Origin: Candidatus Poseidoniaceae archaeon
GTDB lineage: Archaea > Thermoplasmatota > Poseidoniia > Poseidoniales > Poseidoniaceae
Reading direction: 5' to 3'
Assembly (NCBI GenBank): GCA_022451765.1
Contig: JAKUNY010000110.1
Coordinates: 1 to 5,238, forward strand
DNA length: 5,238 bases
Below the pieces are notes generated by a model. It was not told the DNA's origin. It ran no database searches and was given only the letters and a program-made list of their open reading frames with translations. Positions 1 to 5,238 of this stretch are shown here, one piece after another. Within the stretch, counting starts at the first letter, position 1; every line of letters starts with the position of its first letter. Position numbers and translations under genes: made by a program.

Positions 1-1
1 T

Positions 2-331
2 ATTGCGGCATTGCTCGCTCTTTGTCAAGTCGACGGGACGAAGACAAAGCACGCCAACCGCCTCGCAGCCGCTGTTGAATCAGCAGGCCCTGTAATTCTG
101 GAAAATGGGGAGGTCTTCATCCGTCCAGAACAAGCTCCTGGTAGTCAAATTGATCCAATTTTGGCTGTATTTGAAACCTGCGCGCGCCAACATCCAGCGT
201 GCGTCGAACAGGCCTTGCGAATCCGCAAAGAGTGTGATGAGATTACCAGCGGTATACAGGCGGCCAATGCGCGACTTCAATCTGCAATGGATTCTCTCAC
301 GCCAAAGCACGATTATTATCAATACTCTTGA
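2..331 (+). CDS. C-terminal part of an unrecognised protein (5' end outside the window)
   Basis: The reading frame is open from the window edge (codons for I-A-A precede the first possible TTG start at 11) to a TGA at 329-331, so this is probably the 3' end of a longer gene, with about 109 residues visible. I do not recognise the family. The first half is mixed, with hydrophobic strand-like pieces such as GPVILENGEVFIRP. The second half looks largely helical (ALRIRKECDEITSGIQAANA and onward), ending in a polar tail HDYYQYS. There are three cysteines in the visible tail half, but no zinc-ribbon spacing. No signal peptide or membrane segment is visible in this part. The gene converges on the initiator tRNA, with a single base between its stop codon and the encoded CCA. 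Coding status is supported by the long open frame, ordinary composition and the clean stop before the tRNA. Function is unknown. Confidence 0.6.
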   Translation: MAALLALCQVDGTKTKHANRLAAAVESAGPVILENGEVFIRPEQAPGSQIDPILAVFETCARQHPACVEQALRIRKECDEITSGIQAANARLQSAMDSLTPKHDYYQYS

Positions 332-332
332 T

Positions 333-410
333 TGGTAGCGAGGGATGGATTTGAACCATCGATCTCCGGGTTATGAGCCCGACGGGATATCCAGACTACC
401 CCACCTCGCT
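333..410 (-). tRNA. Initiator tRNA-Met (CAU), CCA end encoded
   Basis: Read on the minus strand from 410, the sequence folds as a full cloverleaf. The acceptor stem is AGCGAGG with CCTCGCT, followed by A73 and a genome-encoded CCA (335-333). The D-arm is closed by GGG/CCC and has the loop GG. The anticodon stem-loop is TCGGG-CTCATAA-CCCGG with anticodon CAT, and the T-arm is GATGG-TTCAAAT-CCATC. The body is 75 nt, or 78 with CCA. Two features mark it as the initiator rather than the elongator tRNA: the A1-U72 first pair, known from archaeal initiators, and the three consecutive G-C pairs at the base of the anticodon loop that favour P-site binding. There is no intron in the anticodon loop. 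It would bring methionine to the start codon in translation initiation. Its 3' end lies one base from the stop of the convergent gene. Confidence 0.95.
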
Positions 411-451
411 GTCCTCAACGCCACAGTCCTTCCCTTTGAAACCACCGATGT

Positions 452-461
452 GGTATTTTTT
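452..461. promoter_or_regulatory. Possible AT-rich TATA-like element between the tRNA and lipoprotein genes
   Basis: The 100-base gap between the divergent initiator tRNA (5' end at 410) and the lipoprotein (start at 511) holds one short AT-rich block, GGTATTTTTT (AAAAAATACC on the minus strand). Placed about 27 bases upstream of a start site, it would give a short leader of roughly 20 to 30 bases for either gene, so it could be a box A element for one or both. The match to an archaeal TATA box is weak, and no clear BRE is visible. Confidence 0.2.
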
Positions 462-510
462 CATCCCTTTTTGGCATTGTCTTCATCAAGGATGACATCT
501 AAGAACACGC

Positions 511-1329
511 ATGGGCGGACGAGCAACTGTACTCTTCTTGTCGGCCTTGCTTGCGTGTTCGGCCTTGTCAGGATGTTTCGGTAACAGCGATTCAGATGAA
601 GAAGCGCTCATTGACCTCGTTGTTCATTATGATGCAACAAATGGGACAATACAACAAGCATTCATTGGCGGCTCTCAGATATCCTTTTCAGGCGTAACCT
701 TCAATTTTGATTTTTCCCGAACAAGCTCTGATTATGGGATTGAGACCTTCTTCCTCGAACCAGGTGATGGGCGTTCAACCATCACAGTCGATGGCTCTGA
801 ATCGGCAGAGATTGAAGTGGAATACCAAATTCACGGGATGTACACGGTCGTATTGGGAGCAACCGATATCAACGGTGATACCGCAAACCAAACGGTGGTC
901 CTTCGCGTCGATCACACCATTGATTGGAGTGAAGCGAATTCGGCAGATCCCGATCTAATGGAAATAAACACGACACCCGGCAATGAAGATTCAACTCCGA
1001 AACAGGTTCTACTCGATTCAACGGTCGAAAACCCAAGCCTCATCACGCCCGGTAGTCCAGTAACTGTGACATGGGAACTAATGGACCCTGTATCCAACAG
1101 CAAAGGCACCAAAACAGAACAAATCCCGGACGGGGAAGATGGAGAATGGGATTTCATTCTCAACTTCCCAGATGAAGGAATCTATGATCTTACTGTAACC
1201 ATCGACCAAGGCACTGACCGAGTGAACATCGATCACCTCATTGACATCTTGTATGAACAGGTGGAATCTCCTCCGAATCCATATCAGACCACTGATGAAA
1301 ATGAAGAAGAAAATTCTGAAAGTGAATGA
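511..1329 (+). CDS. Surface lipoprotein with PKD/Ig-like domains
   Basis: This is a 272-residue exported protein. Residues 1-22 form a lipoprotein-type signal peptide: short basic n-region (GGR), hydrophobic stretch VLFLSALLACSA and lipobox LSGC, with C22 as the likely lipidated mature N-terminus. An acidic linker (SDSDEEA) follows. Residues about 50-136 resemble a PKD-type beta-sandwich, with FDFSRTSSDYGIET early and HGMYTVVLGATDINGD leading into a final strand VVLRVD. A second Ig/PKD-like unit spans about 179-246 (SPVTVTWELMDP, then EGIYDLTVTID). The last 20 or so residues are a disordered acidic tail (TTDENEEENSESE). No catalytic motif is seen, so a structural, adhesive or ligand-binding role outside the membrane is inferred. 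The ATG at 511 is chosen because it places the signal peptide correctly. Nothing in its neighbourhood narrows the function. Confidence 0.85.
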   Translation: MGGRATVLFLSALLACSALSGCFGNSDSDEEALIDLVVHYDATNGTIQQAFIGGSQISFSGVTFNFDFSRTSSDYGIETFFLEPGDGRSTITVDGSESAEIEVEYQIHGMYTVVLGATDINGDTANQTVVLRVDHTIDWSEANSADPDLMEINTTPGNEDSTPKQVLLDSTVENPSLITPGSPVTVTWELMDPVSNSKGTKTEQIPDGEDGEWDFILNFPDEGIYDLTVTIDQGTDRVNIDHLIDILYEQVESPPNPYQTTDENEEENSESE

Positions 1330-1405
1330 AAAGTGAAAAACGTTGCTTGAAATCATTTTCCTGAGTTAATTTCAGATTTCGTGGGTGGATTGTCCCGTTC
1401 TTCGC

Positions 1406-1415
1406 TTGATATACC
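1406..1415 (+). promoter_or_regulatory. Candidate TATA box for radA
   Basis: TTGATATACC lies about 36 bases before the radA ATG at 1446. With the usual archaeal spacing of about 26 bases from box A to the transcription start, it would give a start near 1436 and a leader of about 10 bases. This is the best TATA-like match in the 116-base gap between the lipoprotein and radA. The rest of the gap holds a weak inverted repeat and no gene. Assigned on pattern and spacing only. Confidence 0.4.
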
Positions 1416-1445
1416 CTCAGCCGTTGGTTCAACACAAGTGATACA

Positions 1446-2480
1446 ATGAGCACGAAAACAAAGAAGAAGACAACGAGTAAGAAGAATGAAGTTCCGACTG
1501 AGGATGAAGTGATACTAATGGATGCTGAACACGAGGAAGAAGCCGAAGTCAAAATCGAGGACCTTCCTGGAGTTGGCCCAGCGACCGCAGAAAAGCTTCG
1601 AGAAGCTGGTTTTGATGAACTTCTCGCCCTAGCGGTCATGTCGCCAGCAGATCTTGCTGAACAAGCAGAACTCGGAGAAGCAGTTGCAGGTAAAATCATC
1701 AATGCTGCGAAGAAAATGGCAAACATTGGCGGATTCGTTTCAGGCGTAGCACTGCTTGACCGCCGTCGAGAAGTTCAGAAACTCTCCTCAAAGGTTCAGT
1801 CGATTGACGACCTCCTCGGAGGGGGTTTTGAGACGCAAGCCCTTGTTGAAGTGTACGGTGCTTTTGGATCCGGAAAAACACAGATAGGCCATCAACTTGC
1901 AGTGAACTGCACGATGCCAGTTGAAGACGGTGGCTTTGATGGCGACGTATTTTACATCGATACAGAGGACACTTTCCGCCCAGAGCGAATCACGCAGATG
2001 GCACGTGGCCATGGGCTCGACCCAGATGCTGTGTTGAGCCGCATTCACGTCGCGAGAGCATACAATTCCGCCCACCAGATGCTTCTTGCAGAAGAAATCA
2101 AGAGAATGAGCAAGGGGCTCAATGTCAAAATGATCATTGTTGATTCGCTGACAAGCCACTTCCGGGCAGAATTCATAGGACGTGGTATGCTAGCCAACAG
2201 GCAACAAAAACTCAACCGTCACCTCAAAGATCTCAAGCAACTTGCTGACGTAAACAACGCACTCGTACTGGTGACGAATCAGGTGCACTCCAAACCAGAT
2301 GCCATGTGGGGAGACCCAACCAAGCCTATTGGTGGACACGTTCTTGCTCACGCATCGACTTTCCGACTCTACCTACGTAAAGCAAAGGGTGGTCGAAGAA
2401 TCGCACGCCTAGTGGACTCTCCAAATCTACCAGATGGTGAGTGTGTTTACCAGGTCACACAAGAAGGTCTCCGCGATTGA
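1446..2480 (+). CDS. radA: DNA repair and recombination protein RadA
   Basis: RadA is the archaeal RecA/Rad51-family recombinase: it forms ATP-dependent filaments on single-stranded DNA and catalyses homologous pairing and strand exchange. At 344 residues it is close to the usual RadA length. Residues 1-20 are a lysine-rich then acidic tail. Residues about 36-92 are the helix-hairpin-helix domain, with PGVGPATAEKLREAG at 41-55. The linker GGFVSG (95-100) is where the subunit-polymerisation motif sits, followed by LDRRREVQKLS. The ATPase core has Walker A GAFGSGKT (138-145), YIDTEDTFRPERI (170-182) with the probable catalytic glutamate E174, and Walker B MIIVDS (229-234). The DNA-binding loop 2 region starts at TNQVHSKPDAMWGDP (277-291) and leads to GGHVLAHASTFRLYLRK. 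All catalytic elements are intact. The ATG at 1446 is preceded by a weak GTGAT (1438-1442). It lies 77 bases ahead of ftsZ on the same strand. Identification is firm from the combined motifs. Confidence 0.98.
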   Translation: MSTKTKKKTTSKKNEVPTEDEVILMDAEHEEEAEVKIEDLPGVGPATAEKLREAGFDELLALAVMSPADLAEQAELGEAVAGKIINAAKKMANIGGFVSGVALLDRRREVQKLSSKVQSIDDLLGGGFETQALVEVYGAFGSGKTQIGHQLAVNCTMPVEDGGFDGDVFYIDTEDTFRPERITQMARGHGLDPDAVLSRIHVARAYNSAHQMLLAEEIKRMSKGLNVKMIIVDSLTSHFRAEFIGRGMLANRQQKLNRHLKDLKQLADVNNALVLVTNQVHSKPDAMWGDPTKPIGGHVLAHASTFRLYLRKAKGGRRIARLVDSPNLPDGECVYQVTQEGLRD

Positions 2481-2557
2481 ATCCGTGTGTTGAAATCGCT
2501 TCCTTCATGGGAGTTCGGTGCAATACATTCAAGTTAGGATGAATCAAGATTCCGCCC
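2481..2557 (+). promoter_or_regulatory. radA-ftsZ intergenic region
   Basis: This 77-base gap separates two same-strand genes. A weak TATA-like ATACATT at 2523-2529 would place a start site near 2550, only a few bases before the ftsZ ATG, so ftsZ could have its own short-leader promoter as well as read-through from radA. An ATG at 2539 opens an 11-codon frame that overlaps the ftsZ start and stops at 2574. No strong hairpin or T-run terminator follows radA. Confidence 0.25.
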
Positions 2558-3685
2558 ATGCGCCATTTGATTGAACGAGTACTGGAACTGTCTGATGAGG
2601 AGATTGTACCTCAACTCGATCCACAACCAAGTGGGCAAGGGACCGATGAAGAGCTTCGCGCTCTTCTAGAATCATTACAACCTCGTATTCGTGTATACGG
2701 TGTTGGCGGAGCGGGTTGCAATGCAGTCGGTCGTCTCGACGCAGAGGGTTTGTTCGAGAACTCCTTTGTTACGGGCTATGCAATCAACACGGATGCACAA
2801 GCTCTCCTTATGTCCCCGCTTGAGCACAAAGTACTGATTGGACGAACCGCTCGTGGAAGGGGTGCTGGAGGCGATCCTACCAAAGGTGAAGCTGCGGCTT
2901 TGGAGTCAGAAATGGCCCTTCGTACAATAACCACCGATACCCAACTTGCAATCATTGCAGCGGGAATGGGAGGAGGCTCTGGAACCGGGGCTGCAGGTCA
3001 CATTGCTCGTCTTGCCAAGGAACAAGGCGCAATGACAATCGCAGTCGTCACCTATCCGTTTCAATCTGAAGGAGCGACCCGAAGAGAAAATGCTGAATGG
3101 GGTCTTGAACGACTAAGAGAATACTGCGACACAATCCTCGTTATTCCAAACGAACGCTTGTTGGAGATTGAGGGAGTCAAAGATCTCCCCTTAGCGAGTG
3201 CATTCAGGGTCGGTGACGAGCTTCTTGTTCGCTCCATCATCGGCGTGACAGAACTTCTGACTCGCGACGGCATGGTCAACCTTGACTTTGAGGATTTGAA
3301 AGCCGTCATCCACTCAGGCGCTGGCGTTGCAATGATTGGTTTGGGAGCCGGTTCAGGTCCGGGCAGAGCAGAAGAAGCAACACTTGAGGCGTTGCATTCA
3401 CCGCTGCTCGACCTTGACTTTAGCGATGCTCGGGGAGCTCTCATCAATGTGGTTGGAGGAAACAATCTCACGCTTGGTGAGGCTGAACGCTGTGCTCAAA
3501 TCATTACTGAACGTATCTCTCCTCATGCAAAAATTATCTGGGGAACCGCTGTTGATGAGGAGCTTGACGATGAGATTCGAGTTATGCTTGTCCTGACGGG
3601 TGTCAAGAGCGAGCAAATTCACGGTTCTTCTGATCGAAAACAGATGAAGGCCCTTCGAAGTAGCACAATCGAATTTGTTAACTAA
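2558..3685 (+). CDS. ftsZ: Cell division GTPase FtsZ, archaeal FtsZ1-like
   Basis: FtsZ is a tubulin-family GTPase that polymerises into the division ring under the membrane at mid-cell. The 375-residue protein has an N-terminal extension (1-44) in which TDEELRALLESLQ precedes the first strand, as in archaeal FtsZ1. GTP-binding elements follow: VYGVGGAGCNAVGRL (46-60), AINTDAQAL (75-83), the tubulin signature GMGGGSGTGAAG (136-147), TYPFQSEGATRRENAEWGLERL (165-186), IPNERLL (196-202) and the catalytic T7 loop NLDFEDLK (241-248), with N241, D243 and D246 intact. The C-terminal domain includes GVAMIGLGAG, GALINVVGG and KIIWGTAVDEEL. The C-terminal linker after LTGVKSEQIHG is very short and ends IEFVN. 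The signature has Ser and Gly where the commonest form reads GGGTGTGAAP. The ATG at 2558 has no close Shine-Dalgarno, so a leaderless or short-leader transcript is likely. Its TAA abuts the stop codon of the convergent gene. Confidence 0.97.
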   Translation: MRHLIERVLELSDEEIVPQLDPQPSGQGTDEELRALLESLQPRIRVYGVGGAGCNAVGRLDAEGLFENSFVTGYAINTDAQALLMSPLEHKVLIGRTARGRGAGGDPTKGEAAALESEMALRTITTDTQLAIIAAGMGGGSGTGAAGHIARLAKEQGAMTIAVVTYPFQSEGATRRENAEWGLERLREYCDTILVIPNERLLEIEGVKDLPLASAFRVGDELLVRSIIGVTELLTRDGMVNLDFEDLKAVIHSGAGVAMIGLGAGSGPGRAEEATLEALHSPLLDLDFSDARGALINVVGGNNLTLGEAERCAQIITERISPHAKIIWGTAVDEELDDEIRVMLVLTGVKSEQIHGSSDRKQMKALRSSTIEFVN

Positions 3686-4282
3686 TCAATCGCGTAGTGT
3701 TATCAGGAACAAGCAGCTTAGCACCAAAAGTGAGACGAGCCCTACGGAGTAATCCAACGGGCTAAAGTCGTCATTGTCTCCAGACAATGATTCACCTTCG
3801 TATTGGACTCCTGGAAGTCGAAACTCGACACTGTTCCATTCATCTCCAGTGCTCGCTTGGTTTCCATTCACGGCATTTCCATAAACCGTGAAGTCAACGA
3901 AAGAAGCATTGTCGTTTGGGCTTGTGAAGGAAAGGTTCCAATGACGTACAGCATTCCCAGCTTCGGTGTGCGTCCAGCCATTTTCCAAATTTTGAACAAA
4001 GCCTTCTGATGAATTGAAACCCACGGTTCCACCCGTAATCAGCAGCCTGAATCCTCCGATCTCTCCGTCCAAATTGGCTGGTACCGATTGCGAAGAAACC
4101 GTAATCGAGAAATTGTACGTCATGTTTGCTTCAAAGGAATCAGGAAGTCCTTGGATTTCGACTTGCGTGTTGGTATTTCGTTCACCGTGACAAAGGCAGC
4201 CATCGTTAGCAATTTCCCCAATTCCCCAGGGTGCTGACGTAGCGAATGGAATAAGCAAAGCAAGTAGAACCAACACAAGCAT
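3686..4282 (-). CDS. Secreted, C-terminally anchored protein with a choice-of-anchor V / Reeler-like domain and a CxCH motif
   Basis: With the ATG at 4282 the protein has 198 residues. Residues 1-17 are a hydrophobic signal peptide (MLVLVLLALLIPFATSA) cleaved before PWGIG. Next is NDGCLCHGE, a C29-x-C31-H32 cluster. The beta-sandwich part has LPDSFEANMTYNFSITV (47-63), GGFRLLITGG (76-85), GWTHTEAGN (102-110), WNLSFTSP (115-122) and VYGNAVNGNQASTGDEWNS (133-151). In my recollection this order matches the family called choice-of-anchor V, in which a CxxCH motif precedes the domain. Residues about 178-195 (YSVGLVSLLVLSCLFLITL) form a membrane anchor, ending in LRD, so the domain should face outside. 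The function of the family is not established; a redox or metal/heme role is only suggested by the Cys/His motif. The frame stays open to an ATG at 4423, but that start would bury the signal peptide and overlap the divergent gene. A TTG at 4291 would add LRP and give the signal peptide a basic n-region. Confidence 0.82.
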   Translation of the reverse strand: MLVLVLLALLIPFATSAPWGIGEIANDGCLCHGERNTNTQVEIQGLPDSFEANMTYNFSITVSSQSVPANLDGEIGGFRLLITGGTVGFNSSEGFVQNLENGWTHTEAGNAVRHWNLSFTSPNDNASFVDFTVYGNAVNGNQASTGDEWNSVEFRLPGVQYEGESLSGDNDDFSPLDYSVGLVSLLVLSCLFLITLRD

Positions 4283-4350
4283 CGGTCGCAATTGTATCCC
4301 CGGTAATTCCAAAAAACCCCTCCATTTGAACCTTTCATGTTTAACCCAAA
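4283..4350. promoter_or_regulatory. Divergent intergenic region between the anchored protein and the acidic protein
   Basis: These 68 bases must hold the start signals for both outward-facing genes, 4282 on the minus strand and 4351 on the plus strand. No convincing TATA box is visible on either strand. The minus strand has GGAGGGG followed by TTTTTT around 4310-4323, too far from the ATG at 4282 to be an ordinary ribosome binding site. The plus strand has only CATTTGAACC and GTTTAACCC before the ATG, with no Shine-Dalgarno, which fits a leaderless start. Assigned from gene orientation only. Confidence 0.35.
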
Positions 4351-4887
4351 ATGAACAATACTTCAAAAGAGGAAGAAAGGGAAGTAATGAACGATAACAT
4401 GGATTTTGAACAACCCATCGCACCTGATTTTAACGCAGATGACATTGACATATTCGCCGAACTTGGCGCCCCATTGTTGACGCAATCCACCACTCCAAGC
4501 CCCCTACAGGACATTCTTCTCGAAGACAAAGAACCAATGAACGTTGATCCCCAACTGGTAGCCGAACTGCTCCAAGTACTCGCACAACATTCGATTCGAC
4601 AACATTCTGATGAAGGAATCGATGTCCTACCGGAGAGTGCCCAAAACGTAGACCTAAACTCCGCCCGAGTTACCCTCATCGACGACGAGTACCGGCTCTC
4701 ACTTCTTGTCGAACTTCAAGATAATAAGCAGATTCGCCCGTGTGTTCGTGCACATCGAAACTCGGGAGAACTTGATTTTGTTACCGAACAAAACATCCCG
4801 TCCGTTTGGAGACCACTTTACAATCTCTTGGAGAATGCGTTCAAGCAGGCAATCCAATCACTCAAAGCCTCTGCTTATTTGTCGTGA
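4351..4887 (+). CDS. Acidic protein of unknown function
   Basis: This is a 178-residue protein that I do not recognise. Residues 1-65 are polar and strongly acidic (runs such as KEEEREV, FNADDIDIFAELG and LEDKEP) and probably largely disordered. Residues about 66-178 look folded: a helix DPQLVAELLQVLAQHSIRQH (66-85), then beta-type segments NSARVTLIDDEYRLSLLVEL (103-122) and a stretch containing one cysteine (RPCVRAHRNSGELDF), then an amphipathic helix PLYNLLENAFKQAIQSLKAS (155-174). There is no signal peptide, membrane segment or catalytic motif, so it is likely cytoplasmic. The start at 4351 gives the longest frame; M13 at 4387 is an alternative. It diverges from the anchored surface protein and converges with the OsmC gene, overlapping it by 13 bases. 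Its composition resembles the flanking genes, and the long frame with typical charged-residue content supports its being real. Confidence 0.75.
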   Translation: MNNTSKEEEREVMNDNMDFEQPIAPDFNADDIDIFAELGAPLLTQSTTPSPLQDILLEDKEPMNVDPQLVAELLQVLAQHSIRQHSDEGIDVLPESAQNVDLNSARVTLIDDEYRLSLLVELQDNKQIRPCVRAHRNSGELDFVTEQNIPSVWRPLYNLLENAFKQAIQSLKASAYLS

Positions 4888-5238
4888 AGGATTAATTCCC
4901 ACGTTATCTCGATTTCACGGCTGAGTGAATTCGAAACCGAGCAATACTTTTCGTGAGATTGTTTAATCGTGCGCCGTACGAGCTTTTCTGGCACATCTCC
5001 TTCAACATGGTACACCATGTTTACCTTTGTAAATGAACGAGGGTATTCGCTTCTCCTTTCTCCATCAAGTTCGACCCAAACCTCTCCAAATTCTCGATCT
5101 TTCAGACCAACAACAACGTCAACAATCGAGCATGCTCCAATCATTTGCAAGAAGATTTGCATAGGCGATGGCCCATCTTCCGAGTCAACATCGATGGATT
5201 GACCACGTTGGTTTTCGCAGTCGAGTTTTGTACCTCCA
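4875..5238 (-). CDS. OsmC/Ohr-family protein, C-terminal 120 residues (5' end outside the window)
   Basis: OsmC-family proteins are cysteine-based peroxidases that reduce organic hydroperoxides in the cytoplasm, usually as homodimers. The frame is open from the window edge to the TAA at 4877-4875. The visible part begins GGTKLDCENQRGQSIDVDSE and runs into DGPSPMQIFLQMIGACSIVD, matching the family pattern in which a GPSP-like turn leads into the central helix. The first conserved cysteine is C36 of the visible part (GAC, codon 5132-5130). The second is C99 in SHEKYCSVSNSL, the usual SHxKYC-type position, so both peroxidatic and resolving cysteines are present. Between them lie VWVELDGERRSEYPRSFTKV and the strand MVYHVEGDVPEKLVRRTI. 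The ATG at 5162 is internal to the domain and is not taken as the start. Some family members lack proven peroxidase activity, so the substrate is open. The 3' end overlaps the convergent acidic-protein gene. Confidence 0.9.
   Translation of the reverse strand, partial: GGTKLDCENQRGQSIDVDSEDGPSPMQIFLQMIGACSIVDVVVGLKDREFGEVWVELDGERRSEYPRSFTKVNMVYHVEGDVPEKLVRRTIKQSHEKYCSVSNSLSREIEITWELILHDK

Noticed and set aside
345..584. A plus-strand 79-residue frame across the tRNA and the lipoprotein start
   Set aside because: It runs antisense through the complete initiator tRNA and into the lipoprotein gene in another frame, and its product has no recognisable features.
1349..1380. Inverted repeat GAAATC ... 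GATTTC after the lipoprotein gene, considered as a terminator
   Set aside because: The stem is only six AT-rich pairs with a 20-base loop and no T-run follows, so it is not convincing as a terminator or operator.
1238..1726. A 162-residue minus-strand frame over the lipoprotein end and radA start
   Set aside because: Its serine- and alanine-rich product is the antisense reflection of the radA N-terminal coding sequence, which is firmly identified on the other strand.
3061..3471. A 136-residue minus-strand frame inside ftsZ
   Set aside because: It lies entirely within ftsZ and has low-complexity Ser/Arg/Pro composition typical of an antisense shadow.
4283..4423. Longer version of the anchored protein starting at the ATG at 4423
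   Set aside because: The extra 47 residues are antisense to the start of the divergent acidic gene and would displace an otherwise clear signal peptide.
4969..5202. A plus-strand 77-residue frame across the OsmC gene
   Set aside because: The minus strand encodes a clear OsmC domain with both conserved cysteines over the same bases.
1..5238. Mobile element, CRISPR array, phage or defence system
   Set aside because: I saw no spaced direct repeats, terminal inverted repeats, transposase, integrase or nuclease motifs in any reading frame.

Overview
The window looks like a piece of an archaeal chromosome, most likely from an uncultured marine euryarchaeote of the Marine Group II/III type (Poseidoniia, Thermoplasmatota). 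The archaeal assignment rests on three genes: an archaeal RadA recombinase with an N-terminal helix-hairpin-helix domain, an FtsZ with the N-terminal extension typical of archaeal FtsZ1, and an archaeal-type initiator tRNA (A1-U72 pair, three consecutive G-C pairs beside the CAU anticodon loop). The narrower assignment is inference, from the mid-range base composition, short intergenic gaps, a PKD-like lipoprotein and a small anchored surface protein with a GCxCH motif. It would need a database search to confirm.

Layout, left to right. (1) The 3' end of an unrecognised protein gene on the plus strand (to 331). (2) The initiator tRNA-Met on the minus strand (333-410), which converges on that gene with one base between them. 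(3) A plus-strand lipoprotein with PKD/Ig-like domains (511-1329). (4) radA (1446-2480, +). (5) ftsZ (2558-3685, +). (6) A minus-strand secreted, C-terminally anchored protein of the 'choice-of-anchor V'/Reeler-like kind (about 4282-3686); its stop codon abuts the ftsZ stop. (7) Diverging from it, a plus-strand acidic protein of unknown function (4351-4887). (8) The C-terminal 120 residues of an OsmC-family peroxidase-like protein on the minus strand (5238-4875), whose 3' end overlaps gene 7 by 13 bases.

How the genes relate. radA (homologous recombination) and ftsZ (cell division) are same-strand neighbours 77 bases apart and could be co-expressed. The other genes show no obvious shared pathway: two are cell-surface proteins, one is a redox-defence enzyme, and one is tRNA for translation initiation. 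I see no mobile element, CRISPR array, phage gene or toxin-antitoxin pair. Most of the window is ordinary archaeal chromosome. The points most worth a second look are the CxCH surface protein, the unknown acidic gene, the variant FtsZ nucleotide-binding signature, and the very tight packing of all three convergent gene ends.
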